Assembly: GCA_037783545.1 (NCBI GenBank)
Contig: JBBELK010000375.1
Coordinates: forward strand, 992,001 to 1,056,000
Reading direction: 5' to 3'
DNA from: Henricia sp. BOLD:AAB3569
Lineage: Eukaryota; Echinodermata; Asteroidea; Spinulosida; Echinasteridae
DNA: 64,000 nucleotides
Of the stretch, positions 14,001-22,619 are shown piece after piece; positions within the stretch are counted from its first letter, which is position 1; every line of letters starts with the position of its first letter. The translations under genes were made by a program, and so were the position numbers. The notes under the pieces are model-generated. The model saw only the letters and a program-made list of their open reading frames with translations. It did no database searches and was not told where the DNA came from.

Positions 14001-16392
14001 ACCGATACATGTACGTGCGTGTGTGCATAGTAGTCGTAGCGCAGCGCGCTGTGAGCCAATACGTGCAACAGATGCCGTAGCCGGTAAGCGCTTTGTTTTA
14101 TCTTCAGCGGGCCGTCTATAATTTAATTTTCTATTGTATGTCAGAGTTCCTATTTGCATAGGTATGCAGAGGTGTTGAGGTAGTTTAAGGAAGGCGGGAA
14201 GGTCACTTGACTGTTTTCGACTACACGCATCGGACAGCCCAATTTTTTCTTAAAATGAGGGTCCGTCTGCCGATTGACGGTGTATTTACGAATCTAACGG
14301 CCTTGAGCTTTGCAGTTTTTGTTTTCTTGCTGCAGCTGGCACCCCATGCCAACGCAAGAGTGGGAACAACAGACGTATAGGTTGGCAATAAAGAAAGGCG
14401 CCCAAACAGGTATCATAACCTGTGAAAAGGTAAGTCTACGTACAAGGCTAGCAGCATTTAGCATTGCGTCCTGGACGCGCGCGTCCGTTGCTTGTCGTCG
14501 GAGTACGGTGCTCCCCAAACAGTGTGTATATTTTGTTGTTTCTCTCCACAGGTTGCGCAGGGTTGGAAATGGGAAGGGGGGACACAATAGAAAATATTTT
14601 ATTGCCGTTTGAGCGGGGCGAATTAGGAAATAAAAGACAAGCCCAACGCCTTGATCAAGGCTAATTTTAAGCATGCGCGTCAATCCTTTTTTTCTGCGGC
14701 AGCTAAAACAGCGCCCTCTATTGCCGCACCGCCTCACATTTTCTAGACTAATCGTCAATCCTGTAGACTACGTAAGGAATGGAAACAAGTCAATGTATTT
14801 TCCCAGGCAGCTAGACCTCGTACTCGGGGCAATAGATTCGGACGATGCTGATATCGAGTTAGAACGAATGATAGTGAGCATGAGGTTGTTTAATTAGCTG
14901 CAACAATGGCGGCTAGTTCTCACGCGACACAACAAGGAATAAACCTTATCGACGTTCTCAATGCAACATTTCTGTTTCGGGACAGAATGTTTGATATGTG
15001 TCAAAGATAAAGTGGTGCGAGGTTGATTCTTGAACTCTTTTGGTTTACGTGAAAATGAGTAAAAAAGTTGCCGAGTTGGTGTCCGCCTCATAGGTTTACG
15101 CACATTTGGCCGGGCAATTTTGTCATCCAATCCCATAATGCATTGAGAACGTCGATAAGGTTTATTGCGATTGTGGATTAGAGCCTGGCAGAGCAGAGCT
15201 GAGTTGAGCTGAATAGAGCTGAATACTGAAATATATGTAGGCCCTATGCCACTTATTTCCGTGTCCATTGTTTGTGAAGTAAAAACTCACAAAACTTTCA
15301 GAGTCGTGGCGGCTCTGCAAGTTTATTATATGCCTTACTGTGTACGAATATGTGTGCAATGGAGGTGGGGGTGGGGAGGCGGGGGGGGGGGGGGGGGGAA
15401 TGCGTCGCCGCATCAATTCCGGAACTTCGGTCTGACCAGAACCAGAATACTTTTTTTTCGTTGCCTTATACAAAGAACAAGAAGTATGACCCCCTTCGTT
15501 TTTTGTATGATCCCCTAAAAAAAATCTGGTTGCTGAGGTTAGCTGGCTTGAGTCATTTTCATGTATCCACCTGAGGTTCTTCAGTATGACCACGATGTCC
15601 GATAGAAAACCTAATCCATAGAACCTATAATCTACATACTGACTGGGGCGCGGCGGGATTTGAACAATTTAAAACCTACTGCTAAATCTACACTTAAAGG
15701 AGCTTGTTCAGATTTTTCCAGGAAATGGATTTCGCTCTAATCCCGACAGTCATATAAAATATCTTCCCAAAATACTTCTACATGTATATCCATGGAAAGA
15801 AAACAGGAAATTTGCAATGTTTAAGTGTAATTAATGCACTGCTTTATGGAACTAGATAAATTAGTTTACAAAACATCAGTGTTTTTTTATGATATCAATG
15901 AAAATATACGGATTGAGAGTGCGAAATCTTACAATGGTAATGAGACAAATGTACAATGTTCAAAGTACGCAGCTCAAATCAACTATGTAACTTAGCTAAA
16001 ATTATTAAGATGATTATGTCAAAATTCAATTAATTAACTGTTTATTTGTATAATGCCTGTAACTCACTTTAGTTTATTTTTCTTATCTGTCTGTAATTTA
16101 TTGGCTCTCATACCCTCTTTTGTGGGGTCGAAGAGATGAATAAACCATTCAACCATACGGTGTCAAAATCCTAACACCCATGAGAAAAATGGGGGTCCTC
16201 AAAAAATGTGATCTGAACACGCCCCTTTAACAATGTTACTACACTGTATATGTTTTCTTTTTATTTCCATCTTGTACAGTGAAGTACCTTGGCATGCCAA
16301 GTAACTACAGTGGATCTGCTGATGTCATACCTGCGGTTTTGTTGGATAAACCATACCGTCTCTCTTTGGCCCCTAGCAAACCAGGGTTGTAA
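1850..16392 (+). CDS. PDZ plus IL-1/IL-18-like beta-trefoil protein (7 exons)
   Basis: Seven exons join with consistent phase: 1850-2022, 4922-5027, 5640-5706, 8290-8493, 9354-9511, 10139-10265, 16280-16392, totalling 948 nt (315 residues plus stop). Residues about 28-97 form a degenerate PDZ domain: a strand with GQYVINV, then FRTGDVLLEVNSTNIEG, then the HVLDLLRN helix and the KFLAFKR strand. Residues 98-150 are an Asn-rich linker. Residues about 153-311 alternate hydrophobic strands (YYLTIDDKGHLFF, VVVYSL, FKQSNSSYIYLES, DKPYRLSL) in the order and length of an IL-1 family trefoil (about 150-160 residues), closest by eye to IL-18. There is no signal peptide, as is known for most IL-1 family cytokines. 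The start ATG at 1850 has a weak context, so an upstream exon is possible. The splicing model is strong; the PDZ call is fair; the cytokine call is inference from pattern only. Other trefoils (FGF-like) remain possible. Confidence 0.7.
2075..2296 (+). pseudogene. Retroelement reverse-transcriptase remnant, Penelope-like
   Basis: A short frame contains KLHKEINHIKSILRENGYPE, which resembles the segment E-hydrophobic-xHLK-x4-NGYP typical of Penelope-like reverse transcriptase/GIY-YIG elements. It is only about 75 residues long, ends at stops, and sits in intron 1 of the PDZ/trefoil gene. The family assignment is from memory of the motif and is tentative. Confidence 0.4.
2300..3880. other. Intronic sequence without recognisable gene
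   Basis: No exon, RNA gene or transposon end can be supported here. A 164-codon open frame at 2630-3124 shows no motif and no coding-like composition. Around 3590-3640 a fragment of the dispersed repeat also seen at 61250 and 61600 (TTTGCTTCCACATCTAAATTGGGG) is present. Confidence 0.4.
3882..4166. repeat. Foldback repeat with CCCCACC/GGTGGGG arms
   Basis: ATGCACCTATATCAATTGTTTTCCCC on the left is mirrored by GGGGAAACAATTAATAGGTGCAT on the right, with further CCCCACCCCCTAGGTGGGG palindromes inside. No coding capacity. Confidence 0.5.
4184..4880. mobile_element. hAT-like non-autonomous DNA transposon
   Basis: The left end CAGGGGCGGTATTCACAAAA is matched by the right end TTTTGTGAATACTGCCCCTG in inverse orientation. 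Subterminal AAGCGGGGCGCTTAA palindromes occur repeatedly at both ends. CAGGGG ends are typical of hAT elements; the flanks (TTACACCT and GTACCCAA) do not give a clean 8-bp duplication. No transposase frame. Confidence 0.65.
4922..5027 (+). CDS. PDZ/trefoil gene, exon 2 (PDZ core)
   Basis: Lies between ATTTAG| and |GTGAGC and encodes residues 58-93 with the PDZ core TGDVLLEVN followed by the alpha-2-like HVLDLLRN segment. The upstream intron ends only 41 bp after a hAT-like element (4184-4880). Confidence 0.75.
5110..5412. repeat. Dispersed repeat copy (family also at 15.7, 33.6 and 61.2 kb)
   Basis: The sequence from the TTGTTCATATTGTTTCAG stretch through AATTTCAGAATGGTAATGAG recurs in diverged form at 15699-15950, 33620-33730 and, as an inverted pair, at 61190-61780. 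The 96-codon open frame here is therefore repeat sequence, not an exon. Confidence 0.55.
5640..5706 (+). CDS. PDZ/trefoil gene, exon 3
   Basis: A 67-nt exon between TTTTCTGTACAG| and |GTAAGA encoding residues 94-115. It starts with the last PDZ strand (AFKRQK). Phase 0 in and phase 1 out match its neighbours; another frame is also open here but does not join to exon 4. Confidence 0.65.
6262..8063 (-). pseudogene. Ty3/gypsy-like gag-protease-RT fragment, broken
   Basis: Read on the minus strand, this fragment runs from the end of Gag to the reverse transcriptase. It shows a CCHC zinc knuckle (CX2CX4HX4C, near 7770), an aspartic protease site LIDTGS (near 7545), RT palm segments (LCVDYTQLN near 6855, FSTIDLASGYWQI near 6720), the YLDD catalytic motif (near 6540) and QFLGFIGYYRRF at the far end (near 6270). 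Frames are interrupted between each block, and RNase H, integrase and LTRs are missing. It is a dead fragment antisense within intron 3 of the PDZ/trefoil gene. Confidence 0.88.
8085..8170 (+). repeat. SINE-like tail fragment
   Basis: The words ATGCATGGATGTGTATGG, TTCTGAAGTATTACTGTATC and ATGTGGCTGAAATTCCTACA recur, inverted or direct, near 1318, 17340-17430 and 26700-26790, where a tRNA-like head is attached. No gene lies between here and the next exon. Confidence 0.45.
8290..8493 (+). CDS. PDZ/trefoil gene, exon 4
   Basis: Between TTTTGCAG| and |GTAAGT. Encodes residues 116-183: the linker with a run of four Asn, then the first trefoil strands (YDISVV, RTYYLTID, GHLFFKIS). Confidence 0.75.
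9354..9511 (+). CDS. PDZ/trefoil gene, exon 5
   Basis: Between TGTTTTAG| and |GTAAGT. Encodes residues 184-236: PFHCYYYSGGD, a strand QVVVYSL, then a hydrophilic Lys/Asp/Thr-rich loop. Confidence 0.75.
10139..10265 (+). CDS. PDZ/trefoil gene, exon 6
   Basis: Begins after TTACGAAG| (a weak acceptor) and ends at |GTAAGT. Encodes residues 237-278, including FWYAKTFKQSNSSYIYLES, which parallels the last trefoil repeat of IL-1/IL-18 proteins (a strand, a Ser-rich turn, then an aromatic/leucine strand). Confidence 0.65.
10393..10742. repeat. Dispersed repeat, near-identical copy at 60244-60577
   Basis: From AGATTGGTTCCCGATCCC through AATTCTGCCCGTCACGTGG to the terminal motif GTGGACGGGAACCAGTCTAG the sequence is collinear with 60244-60577 apart from small indels. 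Both copies end in the transposon-end motif found throughout the window. The open frames here are carried by the repeat. Confidence 0.75.
11030..11865. mobile_element. 836-bp foldback element with 9-bp target duplication
   Basis: The left end TACTTTTAGAAGGCTAAAAG is inverted at the right end, and the arms (about 380 bp each) remain complementary through GAGGTCCTTGTAATCTCAA and GACTCAAACATCAAAAA toward a centre near 11450. The flanks are TGCCAGCGA at 11021-11029 and again at 11866-11874, a perfect 9-bp target-site duplication. Long TIRs with a 9-bp duplication are the hallmark of Mutator-like elements. No transposase. It lies in the large last intron of the PDZ/trefoil gene. Confidence 0.8.
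11880..12470. other. Intronic sequence, nothing recognised
   Basis: Mixed-composition sequence with a CGCGCGCG patch near 11960. No repeats, exons or RNA genes were recognised. Confidence 0.35.
12475..12905. repeat. Cluster of GGTGTTAA/TTAACACC inverted words
   Basis: At least ten copies of GGTGTTAA or its complement TTAACACC occur in 430 bp, several as local palindromes. The block begins after TGTTCCTCCACGAACAGATC and ends at TTTTTTGCAGTGCAG; a similar opening phrase recurs at 13086. Confidence 0.6.
13080..13650. repeat. Degenerate tandem repeat, about 60-70 bp period
   Basis: Units with the pattern ACCCAAACCTTGGATGATTG, a run ending TTTAACCAA, and AATTGGCTATG are repeated about six times with drift. 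The 139-codon minus-strand open frame over this block is a by-product of the repeats. Confidence 0.55.
14255..14562 (+). CDS. Possible small gene: signal-peptide-like frame and two candidate exons
   Basis: Two overlapping coding hints lie here. First, an ATG at 14255 opens a 41-residue frame ending at TAG (14378-14380), with a hydrophobic LSFAVFVFLLQLAPHANA stretch like a signal peptide. Second, in another frame a strong acceptor (TTGTTTTCTTGCTGCAG|, exon from 14335) and donor (GAAAAG|GTAAGT, exon end 14428) bound a 94-nt candidate exon. It joins in phase to a candidate exon at 14552 (after CTCTCCACAG|) ending in TAG near 14588. The exon phases do not fit between the PDZ/trefoil exons. No family is recognised. 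Confidence 0.25.
14936..15172. mobile_element. Foldback repeat with AATAAACCTTATCGACGTTC ends
   Basis: The left end AATAAACCTTATCGACGTTC is inverted at the right end (GAACGTCGATAAGGTTTATT). The same ends occur at 36590 and 37622, enclosing sequence beside histone H3 copy 1, and a damaged one lies at 63000. A non-autonomous element family. Confidence 0.6.
15381..15398 (+). repeat. Poly-G run (18)
   Basis: Homopolymer in the 15350-15400 G-rich patch. It makes the overlapping Gly/Arg-rich frames meaningless. Confidence 0.7.
15699..16240. repeat. Dispersed repeat copy with LINE-like 3' tail
   Basis: A copy of the family at 5110 and 61190 (AGGAGCTTGTTCAGATTTTT, GAAATGGATTTCGCTCTAA). Within it, 16110-16160 reads CTCTCATACCCTCTTTTGTG ... 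GATGAATAAACCATTC. A near match is at 35318-35370 (CTCTCATACCCCATTTGGGG ... TCAATAAACC), which looks like the 3' end of a non-LTR element. Confidence 0.45.
16280..16392 (+). CDS. PDZ/trefoil gene, last exon with transposon-borne stop
   Basis: Begins after CTTGTACAG| and encodes residues 279-315 (LKYLGMPSN to the final strand KPYRLSLAP). From base 16382 the sequence is the terminal repeat of a transposon, so the last residues and the TAA (16390-16392) come from the insertion. An AATAAA at 17037-17042, beyond the insertion, is a candidate polyadenylation signal. Confidence 0.65.
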
Positions 16393-16901
16393 CAAGTCTA
16401 TCTCTGCTCGAGTCCCAAGTCAAGTCAAACTGTCTTCGAGTCCCAAGTCAAGTCAAACTGCCTCCGAGTCCCAAGTCAAGTCAAACTGTCTTCGAGTCCC
16501 AAGTCAAGTCAAACTGTCTTCGAGTCCCAAGTCAAGTCAAACTGCCTTCGAGTCCCAAGTCAAGTCAAGTCGGGTATGTTAGTCAATTAAGTCAAGTAGT
16601 CATGAAAGTACGTTTCTTATTTTAAAATGAGTTTAAACGCTATAACTTGCATTCGTGTATGGTATTTTTGTTGTTTCGGCAACAGAAATACAAAGCTTAG
16701 TCAAGTAGGTTTCTGTAGTGCCAAAAAGTTAAGTTTTATTTTTCGCAAACTCAAGTCAAACATTTTCAAGTCTAAGTCAATTCAAGTAATTCGTGTCAGT
16801 GACTCGAGTCCAAGTCAAGTCATTTGAGGTTCGAGTCTCATAAGTCAAGTCGGTGGAAATTGGGACTCGAGTTGACTCAAGTCTGAGTCATTACAACACT
16901 G
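16382..16901. mobile_element. DNA transposon with CAGGGTTGTAA/TTACAACACTG ends
   Basis: The left end CAGGGTTGTAACAAGTC faces the right end GAGTCATTACAACACTG. The interior is dominated by AAGTCAAGTC words, including a 28-bp tandem repeat at 16409-16575. The left terminus overlaps the end of the last coding exon of the PDZ/trefoil gene and supplies its TAA. A related fragment may lie at 52929-53070 (GGTTGTAGTCGAGTCC ... GACTTGACTACAACCC). No clean target duplication was found. Confidence 0.65.
16409..16575 (+). repeat. 28-bp tandem repeat, six units
   Basis: The unit begins CGAGTCCCAAGTCAAGTCAA and restarts at 16409, 16437, 16465, 16493, 16521 and 16549. There are no unique spacers, so it is not CRISPR-like. 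Confidence 0.85.
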
Positions 16902-17036
16902 TATTTAAGTCCAATATGCCTATGTGACCCAGAATTTTACTTCATGAGTTGACAAGAAAAACTTTACCAAAAGTGTTGACAGCATTGGTAACAAACACCA
17001 CATGAATTTATTTCCGTCCAAAATTGTAATTTCTGT

Positions 17037-17042
17037 AATAAA
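17037..17042 (+). promoter_or_regulatory. Candidate polyadenylation signal, PDZ/trefoil gene
   Basis: AATAAA 645 bp after the predicted stop and downstream of the inserted transposon. If used, the 3' UTR would consist largely of transposon sequence. Confidence 0.3.
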
Positions 17043-17149
17043 TTAACAACTGAAGTCTGAGGGTATACGGCTTGTTTTGCCATTATACTCAAAGTAACGT
17101 GATTATCACAATATACTCGGTGCTTCCCCAAGACACTATGAGAAAAACT

Positions 17150-17470
17150 TCATAGCGTGCTCGGGTGGGACTCAAACCCACGACCTCCTGCACACGACCT
17201 CATGTGTGTTTTTTTTTTATGCCATTCACTCAACAAAAACCATGCATAGATTTTATAAGTATTGCTGCATCTACATTTTCGCGGTAACTGATGATATGCA
17301 CTTGATACTTCGATCCATGATATGAATTCCATGAGCAACAGCATTACATAACTAAAGAATAATCTCGATAAACTGCCTTGTAGAATTTTCAGCCACATAG
17401 ATGCAGTAATACTGCAGAAAACCTTAAAAATCCATGCATGGTTTTTGTGTTGAATGAATGGTAAAGAAAA
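17150..17470 (-). mobile_element. tRNA-derived SINE-like element
   Basis: On the minus strand a B-box-like GGGTTTGAGTCCCACCC (near 17165-17181) is followed at a distance by the tail words shared with 8085-8170 and 26700-26790. A further isolated GCGGTTCAAATCCCGG at 17828 may be another tRNA-like remnant. Confidence 0.5.
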
Positions 17471-17479
17471 TTCGTTTGG

Positions 17480-18110
17480 AAACGATTTTTTTGTTTGAAA
17501 AAAAAAGCCCCTTCAGTTGGTAATATCTCTCACAAAAGTACTATTTTACACAGGACAAATAATCACGTGGTTTTTGTTACCATTGCTATAACACTTTTAG
17601 TCAGGATTTTCTTGTTAACGCATGAAGATAAGTTTGGGTCCCTATAATATGTTTTGAGGTTTTAAACTGTTTCGCTCGATTCTGTGTACTAAGCAAAGAG
17701 TAATCTCAAATTATTTTGTTGAGCTCATAATGATCGCTAATCCCAATAATTGAGGAACAGCTGCAATACAATGCTTAGAGACCAACAGTAGGCTGTATAC
17801 AAAAATTAGGTAAAATTGTAGGGCGTCTGCGGTTCAAATCCCGGTAGAGCTAAGTTGTTTTTCATTAGCTGCTGCATGCAGATTTCCCAAACTCATGGAC
17901 ATTTGTCCACATTTGTAAATGATACCGTATCATATTATTTTGTACTAGTAAGTAGTAGCTTTTTTAACGACTGCCTGTATTATACTGCTATTGCTACTTC
18001 ATTTAGCATTCCACTTGATGCCGGATGACGTGTAACACGTTGTGGCACTGCCACGGTGTAGACCGTACCTAATAGCCGCCATTTCGTGGGACACCTTTTG
18101 TTACTTAAAG
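17480..18110. other. Intergenic, nothing recognised
   Basis: AT-rich sequence without exon signals, clear repeats or RNA genes, apart from the tRNA-like fragment near 17828. Confidence 0.35.
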
Positions 18111-18190
18111 GCACAGGCTCGTCAGCAATGCGCGCCCGCCAAATTCGTGCTCGAAACACGCAGCTCCATGCCTTTGCTATAGACCATTCC
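18110..18190. repeat. Half copy of the AGGCACAGGCTCGTC palindrome family
   Basis: AAAGGCACAGGCTCGTCAGC and CGCCAAATTCGTGCTCGAAA match one arm of the palindromes at 23145, 31017 and 34858. The opposite arm is missing or lost. Confidence 0.5.
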
Positions 18191-18825
18191 CAGGACGCCT
18201 TATTAGGGCGGGTTTCCACTGCACTATTTTCATCCGTTACATCCGTACGTCCGTCCGTCGCGTAGCGTCAAAACAGATGAGTTAAATTTGTTCCAGGGGC
18301 TGTCCGTTCTGTACGTTTTCACCAGCGGTGCACACTAGACGCATACAACAACGTAGGGAATTTAATAAATTGTGCGTGCGCGCAGGAAATTCACTTACGT
18401 CACAGCGCCACGTGTTGTTTCATCCGTCGATTTCAGCCACCTGAGCAAAACTAGATTATGACACCCATTTAGCTACACATTGAAAAACAAAGAATACATC
18501 CACCACAGGATCTTTCATTTAGCAAACAGCCACAGAAAACCATCCTATGTTGGATGTATTTTGATTGCAAAAGTGATATGATACAATGAGAATCAGGTCT
18601 ATATCTATACTTTATATAACGCCCAAGAAGATACCTGTCATTTGATTGGACGATAGCAGGTCACATGGCGTTAAATAGTTTAACCATTTAATGCTACGTC
18701 ACCAACCGTGCATTTTTGTTCCATACGATTTTTTCCATTGCATGGCGCGCCTGTTTCCATTAAACGGCACGCGCACTGTAGGCATTTTTAGTGCAAGCGC
18801 GTGACATTGCACGAGCGTGACAATA

Positions 18826-19920
18826 GGTGCGTTCAGACGATCATTGTTAACTTAAAGGTACACACCGGCCTACTGTTTACATGATTTAGTGATGTAGCAG
18901 CATTGACAATATCTTTTTGATGGTCGTTGTGAAAAAAGATCATCAAAATATCCCGTAATTTACTAAAAAAGTGCAAAAACAAAAACGGTAAAAAGACGGG
19001 TTATACGCTTTACCAGCCGTTGCAACTACGCGCGAGCCTCACGACATTGTCACAAACGATTCGCTCTTCTCCTGCTCAGGATATCTCAAATTTTCTGATC
19101 ACGATTTTACTGGACAGCCCGGACGACCGATTATGAATTTCCGCTTTCTCTGGAGAAGTTAGCATCATGTTTTTTCTTCACGAACGTACATGTACACCAA
19201 CCAACCCGCCGTGTGTGCGGGGCAACTACACTCCACCGTATAGCTCGCTGAGGCTCATTCTCCGGACTCTCGAAACAAATATTTCTGTTCGAATTTTCAT
19301 ACTTATGTTTAACTTTGTTTCATACCTGTATAAATAGTCTCTCTTTTGTCAACTACTTATAAATATTGTGGAAAAATCGGAGTTGAATTTGGTGCAGTTC
19401 TGCAGTAAGAAACTTTCATGCGACTGGACATGAGACTGGACACAAAACTAACTCGCAAGACCATGTGACTTTTCGGAACCAGAATCTGGTTCCGAAAAGT
19501 TACGTGACCTCTGTTTTTTGAAAATTGCTCAAAAACGGCAAAATTCTGTGGTTTCTTTTCAGGATATGTTCAGTTTATTTCGGAAGGGCATTTAGAATCT
19601 GGTATGGGTCAATTTCGAGCCCAAAATAGCCCAACAAAGCCGGTGTGTTCCTTTAAAGTTAAGTCGTTGGTAGTGGGCGCTCGTGAGTAAGCTCGTAAGT
19701 AGTGACCGTGTGGGCGCACTTACTTACAAGTTAACAACAACGATTTACCAACGAGAAATCTTATGAGTAGCGCGCTACTTACAAGCGCGCACCTTTGGTA
19801 TATGGGCAGTGTGCATGCTTGCGCGTCGTTGTTAAAGCACCGTGTGGACACGCGTCGTTATAGTCGGACTGTCGTTGTTAACTTCACCTTCGAAGGTAGT
19901 GCCCGTCTGAATATGACCAG
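18826..19920. mobile_element. Nested element: outer GTTCAGACG foldback interrupted by TTAA element
   Basis: The outer ends GGTGCGTTCAGACGATCATT and the inverse near 19900 (CCCGTCTGAATATGACC) enclose TGTTAAC/GTTAACA arms. Inside, 18857-19652 is a separate element with ends AGGTACACACCGGC and GCCGGTGTGTTCCT flanked by TTAA on both sides (18853-18856 and 19653-19656). TTAA duplications are typical of piggyBac- and Kolobok-type elements. No transposase. Confidence 0.6.
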
Positions 19921-20079
19921 TGTACGACGCTGAAGCAGACGCGTTTGCGTAAGACGCACGTGTGGTAGATGAGTCGGATTCGGTCATTGTTGCGAGGTAT
20001 GTCAGGGACTATAGGTCTTAAGCATATCGTAACGCACACACGCAGACTAGACGCAAACAACTACAACGCAAACACTTAA

Positions 20080-20582
20080 AGGGCCTCTTATTTGGGATTT
20101 TTATCAATTAAATATTTGCTATAAAACCAATATACTCGGTTACATTCATAAAAATCCTATTTGGAGCTTCTTTTGGGGGTTAAAACAAAGGTTTTTAGTT
20201 TTTATGCTAAGGTCATGATGTCACTTTTTTTCTCAAACGTCCTGGAACTTTTGTAATCCATGACTGTTTGAGTTTGTTCTACATGTTTGCTGTTGTAAGC
20301 CATGATGAAATTGGGGGAGAAAACTGCAGCAATTTACCACAAGTCCAACTTGAAGTCTTATGTTTTTTCTTAACTTTTCCCGTCTGTCTTTCTTACGTGA
20401 TGCACTCCAAACAGCGCCCTCTGTCTGTGGTTTATTGAAATGAAATCTTCAAAGTTGAAAAACGGCTACCTTTTATTGATTTTACATCCAAATTAACGAA
20501 CAATAGCATGTCTTGCTGAACAATTAATCCATCATATGAAGCAAAGATTAGGCAAAATGTTGTTTAGCATGTCATAGGCCCT
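20080..20582. mobile_element. TTAA-flanked MITE-like element, copy A
   Basis: The ends AGGGCCTCTTATTTGGG and GTCATAGGCCCT lie between TTAA at 20076-20079 and 20583-20586. An inverted, clearly homologous copy lies at 28254-28826 and diverged relatives lie at 25435-25975 and 27390-27980. It contains a CAGCGCCCTCTGTC phrase also common to the relatives. Confidence 0.7.
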
Positions 20583-20586
20583 TTAA

Positions 20587-20790
20587 GCCCGTTTTCCATA
20601 TCATCGTAACAAACGCAGAGAGTACCGCAAACGAGTACCGCAAACTAGCAACGCAAACAGTAACGCAGACAGTCGGCAAAGTTGAACCAAGTTTAAATTT
20701 GCCTATTGTCTGCGTCACTGTTTGCGTTGCTAGTTTGCGGTACTCTCTGCGTTTGTTGCGATGATATGGAAACCGGGCTTTAAGTACCTT
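20587..20790. repeat. 200-bp foldback repeat
   Basis: GCCCGTTTTCCATATCATCG on the left is inverted at the right (CGATGATATGGAAACCGGGC). The arms carry AACGCAGAGAGTACCGCAAA and its complement. The centre contains GTTGAACCAAGTTTAAA; a related element is at 30840-31012. Confidence 0.65.
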
Positions 20791-21359
20791 TTTTATATTA
20801 TCAGGCTGTTATGTTTTCCAATCAAATGACAATGATCTCTTTGGGCGTTATATAAAACAAATAATGTATGTTTTTCATTCGTTCAATCGAACGAATATTT
20901 TTATTCGTTGAATAATGGAATTATTCAAATAAAAAGATGGAATTATTCAAATAAAAATTCATTATTTGTATATTATAATCAATTTTTGTATGTATCATTC
21001 AGCTATCTATATCATCTCTAAAAAAACTATGCAAACAAAACATTAACCCTGATGTTTCTCACCTTTAATGCCTTGCCTTTAAAGGCTGAGACGTCATCAA
21101 GATTCAGTCGCAACAAACATGTTTTGTTAACGTCGTACTATATATCTGGCCAATATGAATTTAATCCAACATATGATGTATTATATGTACCGTTTAAGGT
21201 TTAATGATAACAAATAAAGTTAGGAGGGAAAAAAACCTAATATTTCTTTGAACTTGTTTTTTTAAAATTTCCACATGCCCACAGGAAGGAAAAATAATCA
21301 AATTCAAACTTTTCCGTATCATATTAAGAAACACTCGGCGGTTTCCATCCAATTCTAAC

Positions 21360-21590
21360 AGACCTGGGGCCAATTTTATAAAGCTGTTTAGCAGAAATTT
21401 TTGCTTAATTAAAGATTTGTTTGCTTTATAAAAATGGGTCAATAGTCAAAATTGCATGTCAATTTTTGTTTTTCACAAGAATATCTGCTATACATACAAT
21501 TTTGACCATCAACCCAATTTTATAAAGCAAACAATTTTTTGATTAAGCAAATGTTTTTGCTTAACAGCTTTATGAAATTGGCCCCTGTTC
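21360..21590. mobile_element. MITE with GGGGCCAATTTTATAAAGCTG ends, copy 1
   Basis: The left end GGGGCCAATTTTATAAAGCT faces AGCTTTATGAAATTGGCCCC. Subterminal TTTGCTTAA/TTAAGCAAA arms are inverted. A second copy with the same ends is at 29985-30207. The CAGGGGCC start suggests a hAT-type MITE (inference). Confidence 0.65.
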
Positions 21591-22619
21591 GGGGTTTTTC
21601 GCACACAATGGAATAAGCGTAGGCCTACTCATTTATTTTTGGTACATCGGACCTTTGATATACTATGGACCGGTTCCTAATCCTATCACTTATTGCGGAA
21701 TGTCATCTACTCGGGAACCGACCTATGCATGTCAAAGGTCCGCTGTACCAGAGTATGCTAATTTCATTGTGTGCGAAAAACCCCGCTCAAAACACGACGA
21801 CATTTACGCACACGAACCAATGGCGCTGTGTAACGAAATTGCACTACATGTAGGCCTACATTCTTCTGAGCGCCTGCTTGGCGCTTGCGCAAACCGTGAC
21901 ACAGCCCCTTTAATTTGCATAAACCTCCAGGAATTCCTGGATATTGATGCCAAACATGGCGGCGTGTACCTGTCCTCATATATACGACGAAGGGGAATTA
22001 AATATGAGGACAGGGAACCAGTCTAGGCATAGCATAGCCTGTATGGACGATCAAGTATCCATTGTCAAAACAAGATGCCTCGGAAGATCACGAAGCAGTT
22101 GATGTCATCTAACAATTCTGTAAGGGTACCACAGTACAATTTTGTTGAACAAAGTTGGGGCTAGCCCTAAACCATTTCGTGTATGGCTGATGCGTTACGC
22201 TCCCTGCTGCAGGCATCCTGAGATCTCAGGGAATTTCCTCTCTGCTAAGCGACGTTACAATACCCTGAGGAAATCCACGCAAAGTTGTGTTGTAAGCCGG
22301 CTGTTGTGTTCAGCCAACACACGCCCGAGTAATTTTGATGTAATTTAATCAATTCGGTTATGTTATTCCGAAAAGAAACGATTTCTATACTTTCCAGAAA
22401 TTGTATTGGGTTCTGTTCTATACCAAAATTTCAAACGACGATCCTAATTTACTCCGCATTTTTTAAATGAACAACAGGGATGCATGCTGACGAATGTAAT
22501 GGAGCGGATTTCCCAGTATGCTTTAAATAGCAGCCAATCGCCGACGTGGACAACGGCCAACATTACCGAGTACATGTATCACATGCATGCACGGTGTTTA
22601 CAATCTGCGCGCGTGGATG

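Noticed and set aside
16409-16575. Regular 28-bp repeats suggesting a CRISPR array
   Set aside because: Units abut without unique spacers, lie inside a transposon, and the genome is eukaryotic.
21655-22026. 123-codon frame
   Set aside because: It ends in the common transposon-end motif and has no recognisable domain; taken as repeat sequence.
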